This document shows, in pieces, positions 17,618 to 26,200 of a stretch of DNA of 49,590 nucleotides (positions within the stretch are counted from its first letter, which is position 1; every line of letters begins with the position of its first letter). Below the pieces are notes generated by a model, which worked only from the letters and a program-made list of their open reading frames with translations, was not told the DNA's origin and made no database searches. The position numbers were made by a program, and so were the translations under genes. Location: NCBI GenBank assembly GCA_910588535.1, contig CAJUOO010000018.1, positions 1 to 49,590 on the forward strand. Direction: 5' to 3'. Origin of the DNA: an uncultured Lachnospiraceae bacterium. Its GTDB lineage: Bacteria > Bacillota > Clostridia > Lachnospirales > Lachnospiraceae.

Positions 17618-18466
17618 GTGAACCATATAAAAGAAAAAACAATGCAATCACTTTTTTTCCTTACCGCGTGTATTTCCATCGCGGCAGTGATTTTAATATG
17701 TATCTTTCTGTTTGTCAATGGCATCCCCGCAATAAGAGAAATCGGAATTTTTAATTTCTTATTCGGTACAAAATGGAAACCTGCCAATCATCTTTATGGT
17801 ATTTTCCCTATGATTGTCGGTTCTCTCTACGTGACTGCTGGAGCATTGATATTTGGTGTTCCCATCGGTATCCTGACAGCAGTGTTTATGGCACGATTCT
17901 GCCCAAAGCGCCTCTACAACATCCTGAAATTTTCCATTCATCTGATGGCGGGGATTCCGTCCGTCGTCTATGGTTTTTTCGGCTTAGTAGTCCTAGTTCC
18001 CTTTGTCCGAGAAATCTTTGGCGGGCGCGGTATGAGTGTACTGACCGCCTCCATTTTGTTGGGACTTATGATTCTTCCCACCATTATCAGTATCTCGGAG
18101 GCTTCTATTCGCGCAGTTCCAGAAAGCTATTATGAGGGCGGACTTGCCCTTGGAGCTTCCCACGAAAAAAGTGTATTTTATACTGTTCTCCCCGCTGCCA
18201 AACGTGGTATCTTCGCGGGTGTCGTATTAGGACTTGGGCGGGCAATCGGTGAAACAATGGCAGTTATGATGGTCGCAGGAAATCAAGCTGTTATTCCGGG
18301 TAATATTTTATCTGGCGTTCGCACTCTCACAACAAACATTGTACTTGAGATGGGATATTCCACGGACTTACACCGTGAAGCACTGATTGGCACGGCGGTT
18401 GTTTTATTTGTCTTCATACTTATAATCAATCTGTCTCTCTCCCTTTTTAGAAGGAAGGTAAATTAA
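17618..18466 (+). CDS. pstC: Phosphate ABC transporter permease PstC
   Basis: A 282-residue inner-membrane permease with six predicted transmembrane helices and the binding-protein-dependent transport loop EGGLALGASHEKSVFYTV. The GIPSVVYGFFGL and GRAIGETMAVMMVAGN motifs are typical of PstC/PstA. The start is GTG at 17618, with AAAGGA eight bases before it. The overlapping ATG two bases earlier is followed at once by a stop in its own frame, so GTG decides the start. It forms the phosphate channel together with PstA, whose gene begins on the next base after the stop. Confidence 0.95.
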   Translation: MNHIKEKTMQSLFFLTACISIAAVILICIFLFVNGIPAIREIGIFNFLFGTKWKPANHLYGIFPMIVGSLYVTAGALIFGVPIGILTAVFMARFCPKRLYNILKFSIHLMAGIPSVVYGFFGLVVLVPFVREIFGGRGMSVLTASILLGLMILPTIISISEASIRAVPESYYEGGLALGASHEKSVFYTVLPAAKRGIFAGVVLGLGRAIGETMAVMMVAGNQAVIPGNILSGVRTLTTNIVLEMGYSTDLHREALIGTAVVLFVFILIINLSLSLFRRKVN

Positions 18467-19333
18467 ATGTCCAACAATCAAAAATACAAATGGTGCACAT
18501 ACAAACGTGATCCAAAATCATTTCTCTTATTTCTTTCTGTATGTCTCGCAGCATTTTTTACAATGCTTGGGTTATTTTTAATTATAGGATATATACTGAT
18601 AAAGGGGATTCCCAATCTTACACCAGAATTATTTGCTGCCAAATACACATCTGAAAATGTATCCTTGCTTCCAGCACTTATAAATACGTTGCTTATCACA
18701 CTTCTCTCCCTGCTATTTGCCGTTCCAGTGGGAATTGGCGCCGCAGTATATCTGACAGAATATGCCGGAAAAGGAAATAAGCTGGTCTCTATCATCGGTA
18801 TTACCACTGAAACACTATCTGGCATCCCGTCCATCGTCTATGGACTATTTGGTTCATTATTTTTTGTAAAATATCTTCATCTAGGATTGTCATTATTATC
18901 GGGAGCCTTAACATTAAGCATTATGATCTTGCCACTTATTATGCGAACAACAGAAGAAGCACTTCGAAGTGTCCCAGAAAGTTACCGCGAGGGAAGCTTT
19001 GGCCTCGGCTCTGGAAAACTGCGAACGGTGTTTTCTATCGTTTTGCCATGTGCTGTTCCGGGTATATTATCCGGTGTTATCCTTGGCGTTGGACGCATAA
19101 TAGGCGAATCGGCAGCACTGATTTTTACCGCGGGAACTGTTGCAGAGATCGCAGACAATCTTTTCTCCTCCGCGCGCACCTTGTCTGTTCATATGTACGC
19201 TATCTCAGGCGAAGGGATATATATGAATCAAACGTATGCAACCGCGGTTGTATTATTGTTGGTTGTTATCCTGATCAATGGATTGTCTGGCTTTATGGCA
19301 AAAAGAATAGGAGGGAAACATGCAAATGGATAA
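18467..19333 (+). CDS. pstA: Phosphate ABC transporter permease PstA
   Basis: A 288-residue permease partner of PstC. Six hydrophobic helices are visible, with the paired motifs GIPSIVYGLFGSLFF and GRIIGESAALIFTAG and the coupling loop YREGSFGLGSGKLRTV that contacts PstB. The ATG follows the pstC stop with no gap (TAAATG), and AAGGAAGG ahead of the pstC stop serves as ribosome site. The 3' end overlaps pstB by 14 bases, so the three transport genes are translationally coupled. Confidence 0.95.
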   Translation: MSNNQKYKWCTYKRDPKSFLLFLSVCLAAFFTMLGLFLIIGYILIKGIPNLTPELFAAKYTSENVSLLPALINTLLITLLSLLFAVPVGIGAAVYLTEYAGKGNKLVSIIGITTETLSGIPSIVYGLFGSLFFVKYLHLGLSLLSGALTLSIMILPLIMRTTEEALRSVPESYREGSFGLGSGKLRTVFSIVLPCAVPGILSGVILGVGRIIGESAALIFTAGTVAEIADNLFSSARTLSVHMYAISGEGIYMNQTYATAVVLLLVVILINGLSGFMAKRIGGKHANG

Positions 19334-20075
19334 GCTTGTGGTTGAAAATCTAGATCTATTCTACAACAATTTTCAAGCACTGAAAAAAATCAATGTGGCA
19401 TTTAAAGAACATGAGATCACCGCCCTGATCGGTCCATCAGGCTGCGGAAAATCAACATTGTTAAAAAGCCTAAATCGAATGAACGATCTGGTAGAAGGCT
19501 GCCATATCAAAGGAACGATCCGACTGGACAACGAAGATATTTACGGAAATATGGACATTAACCTGTTGAGAAAACGTGTGGGAATGGTATTTCAGAAACC
19601 GAACCCATTTCCCATGAGCATCTATGATAATATAGCCTTCGGTGCAAGAACACACGGCATCCGTTCTAAGGCAATATTAGATGAGATTGTTGAACACTCC
19701 CTAAAAGGGGCAGCTATCTGGAATGAAGTCAAAGATAGATTAAAAAAATCTGCGCTTGGCCTGTCAGGCGGACAGCAGCAGCGGCTATGTATAGCCCGCG
19801 CACTGGCGGTTGAGCCGGAGGTCCTGTTAATGGATGAGCCAACCAGCGCACTTGACCCTATCTCCACAGCAAAAATAGAGGAGCTTGCAGTAGAATTAAA
19901 AAAGAACTATACTATTGTCATTGTAACTCATAATATGCAGCAGGCACTACGTATCTCTGACCGGACAGGATTCTTTCTTCAAGGAGAAATGATAGAGCTT
20001 GGAAAAACAGAAGGATTCTTTTCTATGCCGCGGGACAAGCGGACAGAAGATTATATCACAGGGAGGTTTGGATAA
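19320..20075 (+). CDS. pstB: Phosphate ABC transporter ATP-binding protein PstB
   Basis: A 251-residue ATPase that powers PstCA. Walker A is GPSGCGKST (38-46), the Q-loop lies in VGMVFQKPNPFP, the ABC signature in ALGLSGGQQQRL, Walker B in VLLMDEPTSALD, and the switch histidine in IVIVTHNM. The KPNPFPMSIYDN stretch is diagnostic of PstB among ABC ATPases. The start at 19320 has AGGAGGG upstream; an ATG at 19326 is an alternative two codons in. The stop overlaps the phoU start (TAATG). Confidence 0.97.
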   Translation: MQMDKLVVENLDLFYNNFQALKKINVAFKEHEITALIGPSGCGKSTLLKSLNRMNDLVEGCHIKGTIRLDNEDIYGNMDINLLRKRVGMVFQKPNPFPMSIYDNIAFGARTHGIRSKAILDEIVEHSLKGAAIWNEVKDRLKKSALGLSGGQQQRLCIARALAVEPEVLLMDEPTSALDPISTAKIEELAVELKKNYTIVIVTHNMQQALRISDRTGFFLQGEMIELGKTEGFFSMPRDKRTEDYITGRFG

Positions 20076-20716
20076 TGCGCTCTCAATTTGATGAACAGCT
20101 AGATATATTAAATCAAAATCTTATTACTATGGGAGCACTCTGTGAAAATGCGATTGCAATGTCCGCAAAAGCTTTGACAGAAGGAACTCCCACACTTGCA
20201 AGATCTGTTCCCGAACTTTCCGAAAGGATCGATCACAAAGAACGAGAGATTGAAACTATGTGCCTAAAGCTTCTTTTGCAACATCAGCCCGTGGCAAAGG
20301 ATCTCCGAGTGATCTCCTCCGCACTAAAAATGGTGACAGATATGGCAAGAATCGGTGATCAATCAGCAGATATTGCTGAAATTATCACATTGGCTAATGT
20401 CTGCACCACTGACAGTACACAGATCCTTTATGACATGTCCATCGCTGTGATTAAAATGGTAACAGACAGTATAGACGCATTTGTCAAAAAAGATAAGCAT
20501 ATGGCAAGAGCTGTCATCGATTATGATGATATTGTAGATGCCTATTTTGATCAGATCAAACAAACGTTGATTGATTTGTTTAGTAAGCCAGAAACAGACG
20601 GCGAGTATGCGATAGACCTTCTCATGATCGCAAAATATTTTGAACGTATCGGTGATCATGCAGTTAATATTGCAAAATGGGTATTATTCTCCATAACAGG
20701 AAACAAAGAAGGATAA
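20075..20716 (+). CDS. phoU: Phosphate uptake regulator PhoU
   Basis: 213 residues made of two repeated three-helix PhoU domains. Each half carries the metal-binding E/DxxxD pattern, for example VTDMARIGDQSADIAEI in the first and KYFERIGDHAVNIAKW in the second. PhoU damps Pst transport and links it to the PhoR kinase, preventing phosphate overload. It overlaps pstB by one base and is followed after 29 bases by the response regulator, so it sits physically between transport and signalling genes. Confidence 0.95.
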   Translation: MRSQFDEQLDILNQNLITMGALCENAIAMSAKALTEGTPTLARSVPELSERIDHKEREIETMCLKLLLQHQPVAKDLRVISSALKMVTDMARIGDQSADIAEIITLANVCTTDSTQILYDMSIAVIKMVTDSIDAFVKKDKHMARAVIDYDDIVDAYFDQIKQTLIDLFSKPETDGEYAIDLLMIAKYFERIGDHAVNIAKWVLFSITGNKEG

Positions 20717-20745
20717 TCACCAAAAAACAGAAGGGAGCAACATTT

Positions 20746-21420
20746 ATGATCTTTTGTGTTGAAGATGACAATGGGATTCGGGATCTGATGATATATACCT
20801 TACATGCGGCTGGGTTTGAGGCAAAGGGTTTTACATGTGGCGACGACCTTTTTGATGCCTTGCTGACAGAACAGCCACAACTGATTCTACTAGATATTAT
20901 GCTTCCCGGTGAAGATGGTCTTTCCATATTAAAAAAACTGCGCTTGCAGCCTGTGACAAAAGAAATTCCTATTATTATGGCCACTGCAAGAGGAACGGAA
21001 TATGACAAGGTTATTGGGCTTGATCTGGGAGCAGACGACTACCTTGCAAAGCCTTTTGGCATGATGGAAATGATCTCACGCATCAAAGCAGTGCTGCGCC
21101 GCACAAATCCCGTTGAGACAGCAACTTATATAAAAATAGGAAATCTGGAATTAAATTTAGAAACATATGTTGTAATTGCAGATGGTGTACGTGTTCCGCT
21201 TACATTAAAGGAATATAAACTGCTTCGCACATTTATGGAAAATCCCCGGCGAGTATTTACCCGCGATCAACTTCTTGAGCAAGTGTGGGGAATGGACTAT
21301 GTGGGAGAAACCCGAACAGTAGATGTACACATAGGTACCCTTCGAACCAAACTAGAAGAATGTGGCAATTATATCAAAACTGTGCGGGGCGTCGGATATT
21401 GCATGGAAGAAATAAAATGA
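20746..21420 (+). CDS. phoP: OmpR-family response regulator of the pst operon (PhoP/PhoB-like)
   Basis: 224 residues. The receiver domain has the acidic pocket EDD (6-8), the phosphorylated aspartate D50 in LILLDIMLPGEDG, and the lysine in YLAKPFG (about 102). A winged-helix DNA-binding domain follows, with VPLTLKEYKLL, RDQLLEQVWG and RTVDVHIGTLR. The frame is open further upstream, but the ATG at 20746 has AAGGGAG eight bases before it and starts the domain correctly, so it is chosen. With phoR next and pst genes upstream, a phosphate-starvation regulator is the obvious role. Confidence 0.93.
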   Translation: MIFCVEDDNGIRDLMIYTLHAAGFEAKGFTCGDDLFDALLTEQPQLILLDIMLPGEDGLSILKKLRLQPVTKEIPIIMATARGTEYDKVIGLDLGADDYLAKPFGMMEMISRIKAVLRRTNPVETATYIKIGNLELNLETYVVIADGVRVPLTLKEYKLLRTFMENPRRVFTRDQLLEQVWGMDYVGETRTVDVHIGTLRTKLEECGNYIKTVRGVGYCMEEIK

Positions 21421-21427
21421 GGTAATT

Positions 21428-23101
21428 ATGACAAAACGTATTTTTCGTTCTATATGCCTTGTCGCATTCATTGTTTTTCTGGCATCCATTCTGTTGATTA
21501 TGGGCGCATTGTATGAATATTTTTCAAATGTGGAGCAGGCACAGCTTAAAATGCAGACCACCCTAGCCGCACAGGGCGTCACCAACGAAGGAATTGCATA
21601 TTTCCATAATTTAAAGGTGACAAATTATCGAATATCATGGATTGATACGGATGGCAATGTCCTCTACGACAGTAAATCTGACATTGAGGAAATGGAAAAT
21701 CACTTGGAGAGAAAAGAGGTGCAACAGGCCATCGCAAAAGGATATGGGGAGAGCAGACGATATTCTGATACTCTGATGGAACGTTCTTTTTACTGTGCTC
21801 AAAAACTTATTGATGGCACAATTCTCCGCCTTTCTATCTCGCAGAGCTCCATTCTCACTCTCCTTCTGGGAATGGCGCGGCCTATATGTATTGTTTTTGT
21901 GATCGCATTGACCCTATCCATTGTTTTGGCGATACAAATTTCAAAAAAAATCGTAAATCCACTAAATAATATTAATCTAGACAATCCACTTTCCAATCAG
22001 GGATACGATGAACTCTCTCCTTTTCTGCGGCGCATTGACAGCCAACAAAATCAACTGCGCCGACAGAAAGCAGAACTTATTCAAAAGGAGGATGAGTTAA
22101 ATACCATTATTGGGTGCATGAACGAGGGCATGATCCTGCTGAACAATAAAGGAAAAATTATCAGCATCAATCCTGCTGCCAAAAAGTTATTAGATGTGGG
22201 AGAAGACTACACTGGAGCAGATATGCTGTCTCTGTGCCGGAATCTTGATCTGCATGAAATTCTTTGTAATGCTCTACAAGGAGAACAAGGAGAAAGAATG
22301 ATTCAGTTACATGAAGAGAATTATCAAATCAATGCCAATCCCATCACTTCCAAAAATATTGTCAAAGGAGCCGCATTGTTCTTCTTTAATGTTACTGAAA
22401 AAGAAAAAGCCGAGCAGCTGCGCCGCGAATTTACCGCCAATGTCTCCCACGAATTAAAAACACCTCTTCATTCTATCTCTGGTTATGCGGAACTATTAAA
22501 AAATGATATGGTAAAAGAACCTGACAGAGTCCCATTCGCTGAAAACATATATGGGGAAGCCCAACGCATGATACGGCTTGTGGAGGACATTATCAGCCTT
22601 TCACGCCTTGACGAAGGCGCGAAAGATATGCAATATGAGAACATTGACCTGTACGAGTTAGCAAAAAAAGCACTCCAGAGTTTGGCACCAGCGGCAGATG
22701 CCGCACATATTAGCTATGGGCTATCAGGTGTTCATGCTAATATTTATGGAATAGACAGACTGTTATACAGTTTAATCTATAACCTTTGTGACAACGCGAT
22801 CAAGTACAACCATCAAAATGGAAATATGACAGTCAAGATACAAGACAAAGACAACATGATTCTTCTATATGTGATAGATACAGGGATAGGAATTGCACCC
22901 GAACATCAAGAGCGCATCTTTGAACGATTCTACCGGGTGGATAAAAGTCATTCCAAAGCAGTAGGAGGAACAGGGCTGGGACTCTCCATTGTAAAACATG
23001 CTGCAAAAATTCATAATGCCAAAATTGAATTAAAAAGCACGATAAAAAAAGGCACCACTATTACTGTGAGATTTCCAAAACAAACGAATGAAACAATTTG
23101 A
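21428..23101 (+). CDS. phoR: Phosphate-sensing sensor histidine kinase PhoR
   Basis: 557 residues: a transmembrane helix at about 7-30, an extracytoplasmic loop of about 115 residues, a second helix at about 145-172, a HAMP-like linker, a PAS domain (about 215-310), a HisKA helix with the phosphorylated histidine in ANVSHELKTPLHS (about 341), and an ATPase domain with N box NLCDNAIKYN, G1 DTGIGIAP, F box FERFYRVD and G2 GGTGLGLSI. Layout and neighbours fit PhoR. It starts eight bases after phoP, with GAGG overlapping the phoP stop. The operon ends here. Confidence 0.93.
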   Translation: MTKRIFRSICLVAFIVFLASILLIMGALYEYFSNVEQAQLKMQTTLAAQGVTNEGIAYFHNLKVTNYRISWIDTDGNVLYDSKSDIEEMENHLERKEVQQAIAKGYGESRRYSDTLMERSFYCAQKLIDGTILRLSISQSSILTLLLGMARPICIVFVIALTLSIVLAIQISKKIVNPLNNINLDNPLSNQGYDELSPFLRRIDSQQNQLRRQKAELIQKEDELNTIIGCMNEGMILLNNKGKIISINPAAKKLLDVGEDYTGADMLSLCRNLDLHEILCNALQGEQGERMIQLHEENYQINANPITSKNIVKGAALFFFNVTEKEKAEQLRREFTANVSHELKTPLHSISGYAELLKNDMVKEPDRVPFAENIYGEAQRMIRLVEDIISLSRLDEGAKDMQYENIDLYELAKKALQSLAPAADAAHISYGLSGVHANIYGIDRLLYSLIYNLCDNAIKYNHQNGNMTVKIQDKDNMILLYVIDTGIGIAPEHQERIFERFYRVDKSHSKAVGGTGLGLSIVKHAAKIHNAKIELKSTIKKGTTITVRFPKQTNETI

Positions 23102-23106
23102 CACAA

Positions 23107-23130
23107 AGAGAGCAGATCTCTCTGCTCTCT
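23107..23130. terminator. Hairpin between convergent phoR and spoVG
   Basis: AGAGAGCAGA (23107-23116) and TCTGCTCTCT (23121-23130) form a perfect 10-bp stem with a four-base loop, five bases after the phoR stop and 11 beyond the spoVG stop. On the minus strand a short U-rich tail (TTTGTGT) follows, so it works best for the glgC-glgD-spoVG transcript, but it may stop both. Confidence 0.7.
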
Positions 23131-23141
23131 CCACAAGATAT

Positions 23142-23420
23142 CTATTCTTCAGTTGTATTATTCTCCAGCAGCGCCTCCTCGTATCCCTTTAGAATCATGG
23201 CCTGTATTCTATCTCTAGTGTCCGAATTAAGAGGGTGTGCGATATCTCTATACTCACCGTCAGAGGACTTCCGGCTTGGCATAGCGATAAACAGCCCCTT
23301 ATCCCCCTCAATTACCTTAATATCATGCACCACAAACTCATTATCTAAAGTGATGGACACCACTGCCTTCATTTTACCTTCTTTTGTTACTTTCCTAACT
23401 CTCACATCTGTAATTTGCAT
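23142..23420 (-). CDS. spoVG: SpoVG, RNA/DNA-binding regulator
   Basis: 92 residues matching SpoVG from the first residue: MQITDVRVRKV, then the GLFIAMPSRK and YRDIAHPLNSDTR motifs. SpoVG is a small nucleic-acid-binding protein first found through its effect on B. subtilis sporulation septa and cortex; in non-spore-formers it modulates virulence and metabolism genes. Here it begins 35 bases after glgD in the same direction, so it appears to be the last gene of the glycogen operon. Its presence does not by itself prove sporulation. Confidence 0.95.
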   Translation of the reverse strand: MQITDVRVRKVTKEGKMKAVVSITLDNEFVVHDIKVIEGDKGLFIAMPSRKSSDGEYRDIAHPLNSDTRDRIQAMILKGYEEALLENNTTEE

Positions 23421-23455
23421 CTCACCAGTTTTCCTTCCACCATCAAGCCTGTAAG

Positions 23456-24577
23456 CTACAACACATATCTCTCGTTCATCTCAACCACTATCTTCGGATT
23501 CTCAAGCTCACCTATATGCGTAGTATTTGCCCGAATTGTGTCGCGGCTCTCTACAATACAGTTCTCAATATAAGTATTGTCCCCTATGTATACATCGTTC
23601 AGTATAATAGAGTTTTTAATTACACAATTATTTCCCACATACGTTTTCTTAAATAATATAGAATTTTCAACCTTACCATTAATAATACAGCCACTGGATA
23701 CCAAGCTGTTATGCACTTCTGCTCCCGGATTATATTTAGCTGGCGGCAGATCCTCTACCTTAGAATACACCTCAGGATGTTCTTTAAAGAAATAATCTCT
23801 GACTTCCTTCTTTAAGAAATCCATGTTCGTCCGATAGTAGGCGTCAATCGTAGCAATGCTTCTCCAATAGCTTCCCAGCTCATATGAAAAAATGCGCTTT
23901 AGATTTTTATAGCGGATAATAATATCACGCACAAAATCATGCCTGCCCTCCTGCGCACATCTCTCTATAAGCTCGATAAGCTGTCTTCTGCGGATCACGT
24001 AAATACCTGCGGAAATCTTTCCGTACTCCGCTATTACCGGCTTCTCCTCGAAATCTATTATCCGTCCATCAATGTCTGTCTTAATTGTACCAAACCGGCA
24101 TGGATCGTCTCCCTCTGGAACTCGTGATGTCACTATCGTGATGTCTGCCTTTTTCTCAATGTGATACTCCAGCACCTTGTTGTAATCCAACTTATATATT
24201 CCGTCGCCCGCCGCGATCACTACATAAGGCTCATGACTGTTCTTCAGGAAATTCAGATTCTGATAGATCGAATCTGCCGTGCCGCGATACCAAAAATTAT
24301 TATCGTTTGTGATCGTAGGAGTAAATACATACAAGCCACCCTGCTTTCTGCCAAAATTCCACCACTTGGAGGAATTTAAGTGCTCGTTCAGGGATTTCGC
24401 ATTATATTGTGTAAACACTGCTACCTTCTGAATGTGAGAATTTGTCATATTGCTAAGCGCAAAATCAATGCCTCGATAGCTTCCTGCTATAGGCATGGCA
24501 GCTATAGCGCGCTTATTCGATAATTCTCCCATCCGATTACTGTTGCCGCCTGCTAAAATAATCCCAATGGCTCTCAT
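23456..24577 (-). CDS. glgD: Glycogen biosynthesis protein GlgD (ADP-glucose pyrophosphorylase subunit)
   Basis: 373 residues of nucleotidyltransferase plus left-handed beta-helix. The N-terminal loop reads ILAGGNSNRMGELSNKRA. This departs from the catalytic GGxGxRL-x(n)-K loop kept in the GlgC next door, as expected for the regulatory GlgD subunit. A hexapeptide-repeat C-terminus (NNCVIKNSIILNDVYIGDNT) is clear. GlgC and GlgD of Firmicutes form a mixed tetramer making ADP-glucose for glycogen, and GlgD raises GlgC activity. The start overlaps the glgC stop by four bases. Confidence 0.93.
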   Translation of the reverse strand: MRAIGIILAGGNSNRMGELSNKRAIAAMPIAGSYRGIDFALSNMTNSHIQKVAVFTQYNAKSLNEHLNSSKWWNFGRKQGGLYVFTPTITNDNNFWYRGTADSIYQNLNFLKNSHEPYVVIAAGDGIYKLDYNKVLEYHIEKKADITIVTSRVPEGDDPCRFGTIKTDIDGRIIDFEEKPVIAEYGKISAGIYVIRRRQLIELIERCAQEGRHDFVRDIIIRYKNLKRIFSYELGSYWRSIATIDAYYRTNMDFLKKEVRDYFFKEHPEVYSKVEDLPPAKYNPGAEVHNSLVSSGCIINGKVENSILFKKTYVGNNCVIKNSIILNDVYIGDNTYIENCIVESRDTIRANTTHIGELENPKIVVEMNERYVL

Positions 24578-25848
24578 CGCACATCACCTACCTTAATAAT
24601 GTATTCACCGCTTGACAGACTGCCCTCCTGATAATCCTCTGGGTTGGTCACGCCTGCAATAGCCACATTCTTTCCAATCCTCACATTAGATGGAATATGG
24701 GAATTTTCTCCAATTGTCACCAGATCAAACGCGTAAACCTTCGGATCTAGCTCACTCTCCCTATACTCCCCGACACCTGTCTCCACATTCTCACCGATCT
24801 CGACATTCTCCGCGATAATTGTCTTTGTTATCTTAGAGCCCGCGCCAATTATACTATTTTGCATAATAATAGAATCTCGTATCACAGCACCCTTGCCAAT
24901 CACGACACCACAGCCGATAACTGAATTAGTGACTTCCCCGTATATCTCAGATCCCTCCCCAATAATACTTCTCTCAATTTTCGCCTCAGGTGAGATATAC
25001 TGCGGCGGAAGAGTATCGCACTTTGTATAGATTCTCCAGAATTCCTCATACAGATTAAATACAGGTATAATGTCAATAAGCTCCATATTCGCTTCCCAGT
25101 AAGAGCCAAGCGTTCCCACATCCTTCCAATACCCATTATACTCGTATGCAAAAATGCGCTGCCCCTTATGGAAGCAGTGGGGAATAATATGTTTTCCAAA
25201 ATCACAACCGCTCTGTCCAGAAAGCTGAATCAATGCCTCCCTCAGAACCTTCCAGCTAAAAATATAGATACCCATAGATGCTAAATTGCTCTTTGGATGA
25301 GCTGGCTTCTCCTCAAATTCTGTAATGCGATTCGTCTCATCTGTCACCACAATTCCAAAGCGGCTCGCCTCCTCAATCGGAACAGGCATCGCTGCAATGG
25401 TGATGTCTGCATTGTTGGCCTTGTGGTAATCCAGCATCACCTCATAATCCATCTTGTAAATATGATCCCCGGAGAGAATCAAAACATAGTCAGGATTATA
25501 TGTCTCGATATAATTCATATTCTGATAAATTGCGTTGGCTGTACCTGTATACCATTCGCTGTTGCCGCTTCTCTCATACGGAGGAAGCACTGTCACGCCG
25601 CCCACATTCCTGTCCAGATCCCACGGAATACCGATTCCAATATGTGTATTAAGGCGCAGCGGCTGATATTGCGTCAGCACGCCCACTGTATCCACACCTG
25701 AATTAATGCAGTTACTCAACGGGAAGTCAATAATGCGGTATTTTCCTCCGAATGCTACGGCAGGCTTCGCACCCTTTGCTGTAAGAACCCCCAGCCGGCT
25801 GCCCTGTCCACCTGCCAAAAGCATGGCAATCATCTCTTTTTTAATCAC
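24574..25848 (-). CDS. glgC: Glucose-1-phosphate adenylyltransferase GlgC
   Basis: 424 residues: the catalytic subunit that makes ADP-glucose from ATP and glucose-1-phosphate. It has the intact loop LLAGGQGSRLGVLTAKGAKP, the substrate motif FGGKYRIIDFPLSNC, the metal aspartate in LILSGDHIYKMDY, EFEEKPA, and a beta-helix C-terminus (IIGEGSEIYGEVTNSVIGCG). Translation starts at GTG 25848, with AGAGG seven bases ahead. The next in-frame ATG, five codons on, lacks a well placed site. It heads the glgC-glgD-spoVG operon from a good promoter at 25884-25912. Confidence 0.96.
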   Translation of the reverse strand: MIKKEMIAMLLAGGQGSRLGVLTAKGAKPAVAFGGKYRIIDFPLSNCINSGVDTVGVLTQYQPLRLNTHIGIGIPWDLDRNVGGVTVLPPYERSGNSEWYTGTANAIYQNMNYIETYNPDYVLILSGDHIYKMDYEVMLDYHKANNADITIAAMPVPIEEASRFGIVVTDETNRITEFEEKPAHPKSNLASMGIYIFSWKVLREALIQLSGQSGCDFGKHIIPHCFHKGQRIFAYEYNGYWKDVGTLGSYWEANMELIDIIPVFNLYEEFWRIYTKCDTLPPQYISPEAKIERSIIGEGSEIYGEVTNSVIGCGVVIGKGAVIRDSIIMQNSIIGAGSKITKTIIAENVEIGENVETGVGEYRESELDPKVYAFDLVTIGENSHIPSNVRIGKNVAIAGVTNPEDYQEGSLSSGEYIIKVGDVR

Positions 25849-25883
25849 GCTATCACCTCTTGTTGTAGTTTTCTATATGCACA

Positions 25884-25912
25884 TTATACCACAACTCGAC
25901 CATTTAGTGAAC
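25884..25912 (-). promoter_or_regulatory. glgC promoter with extended -10
   Basis: On the minus strand TTCACT (25912-25907), 17 bases, then a perfect TATAAT (25889-25884) preceded by TGG, giving an extended -10. It lies about 36 bases before the GTG of glgC. The remainder of the 352-base divergent gap up to 26200 is very AT-rich with no gene seen. Confidence 0.7.
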
Positions 25913-26125
25913 CGATTTTCTGAATTTTGTTCCCTCTTTTTTTACATTTTCCGTCAATCTATTGTGTAATTTCTATAATTTGTATATATTATTTTATTAT
26001 TTTTATATAGTATGCACAAATTTCATGTACTTTCGTTCATTTTCGGGAGAGTAATTTTTAATTATTCTTGTGTTATCCATTTTACAAAATATACTAGTAA
26101 TAAATAGTGTTCTGTTAAAATGATA

Positions 26126-26153
26126 TTGAATTGTTTTATTTATATGATAAAAT
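26126..26153 (+). promoter_or_regulatory. Putative promoter of the chemoreceptor gene
   Basis: TTGAAT (26126-26131), 16 bases, TAAAAT (26148-26153), about 47 bases before the ATG. This is a vegetative-sigma-type site. No flagellar sigma-28 consensus was seen, although many chemoreceptor genes use one. Confidence 0.5.
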
Positions 26154-26200
26154 AGATCACAAATTATTGCTACAGGTTCAAAAGGAGTGTTTTATCTATC

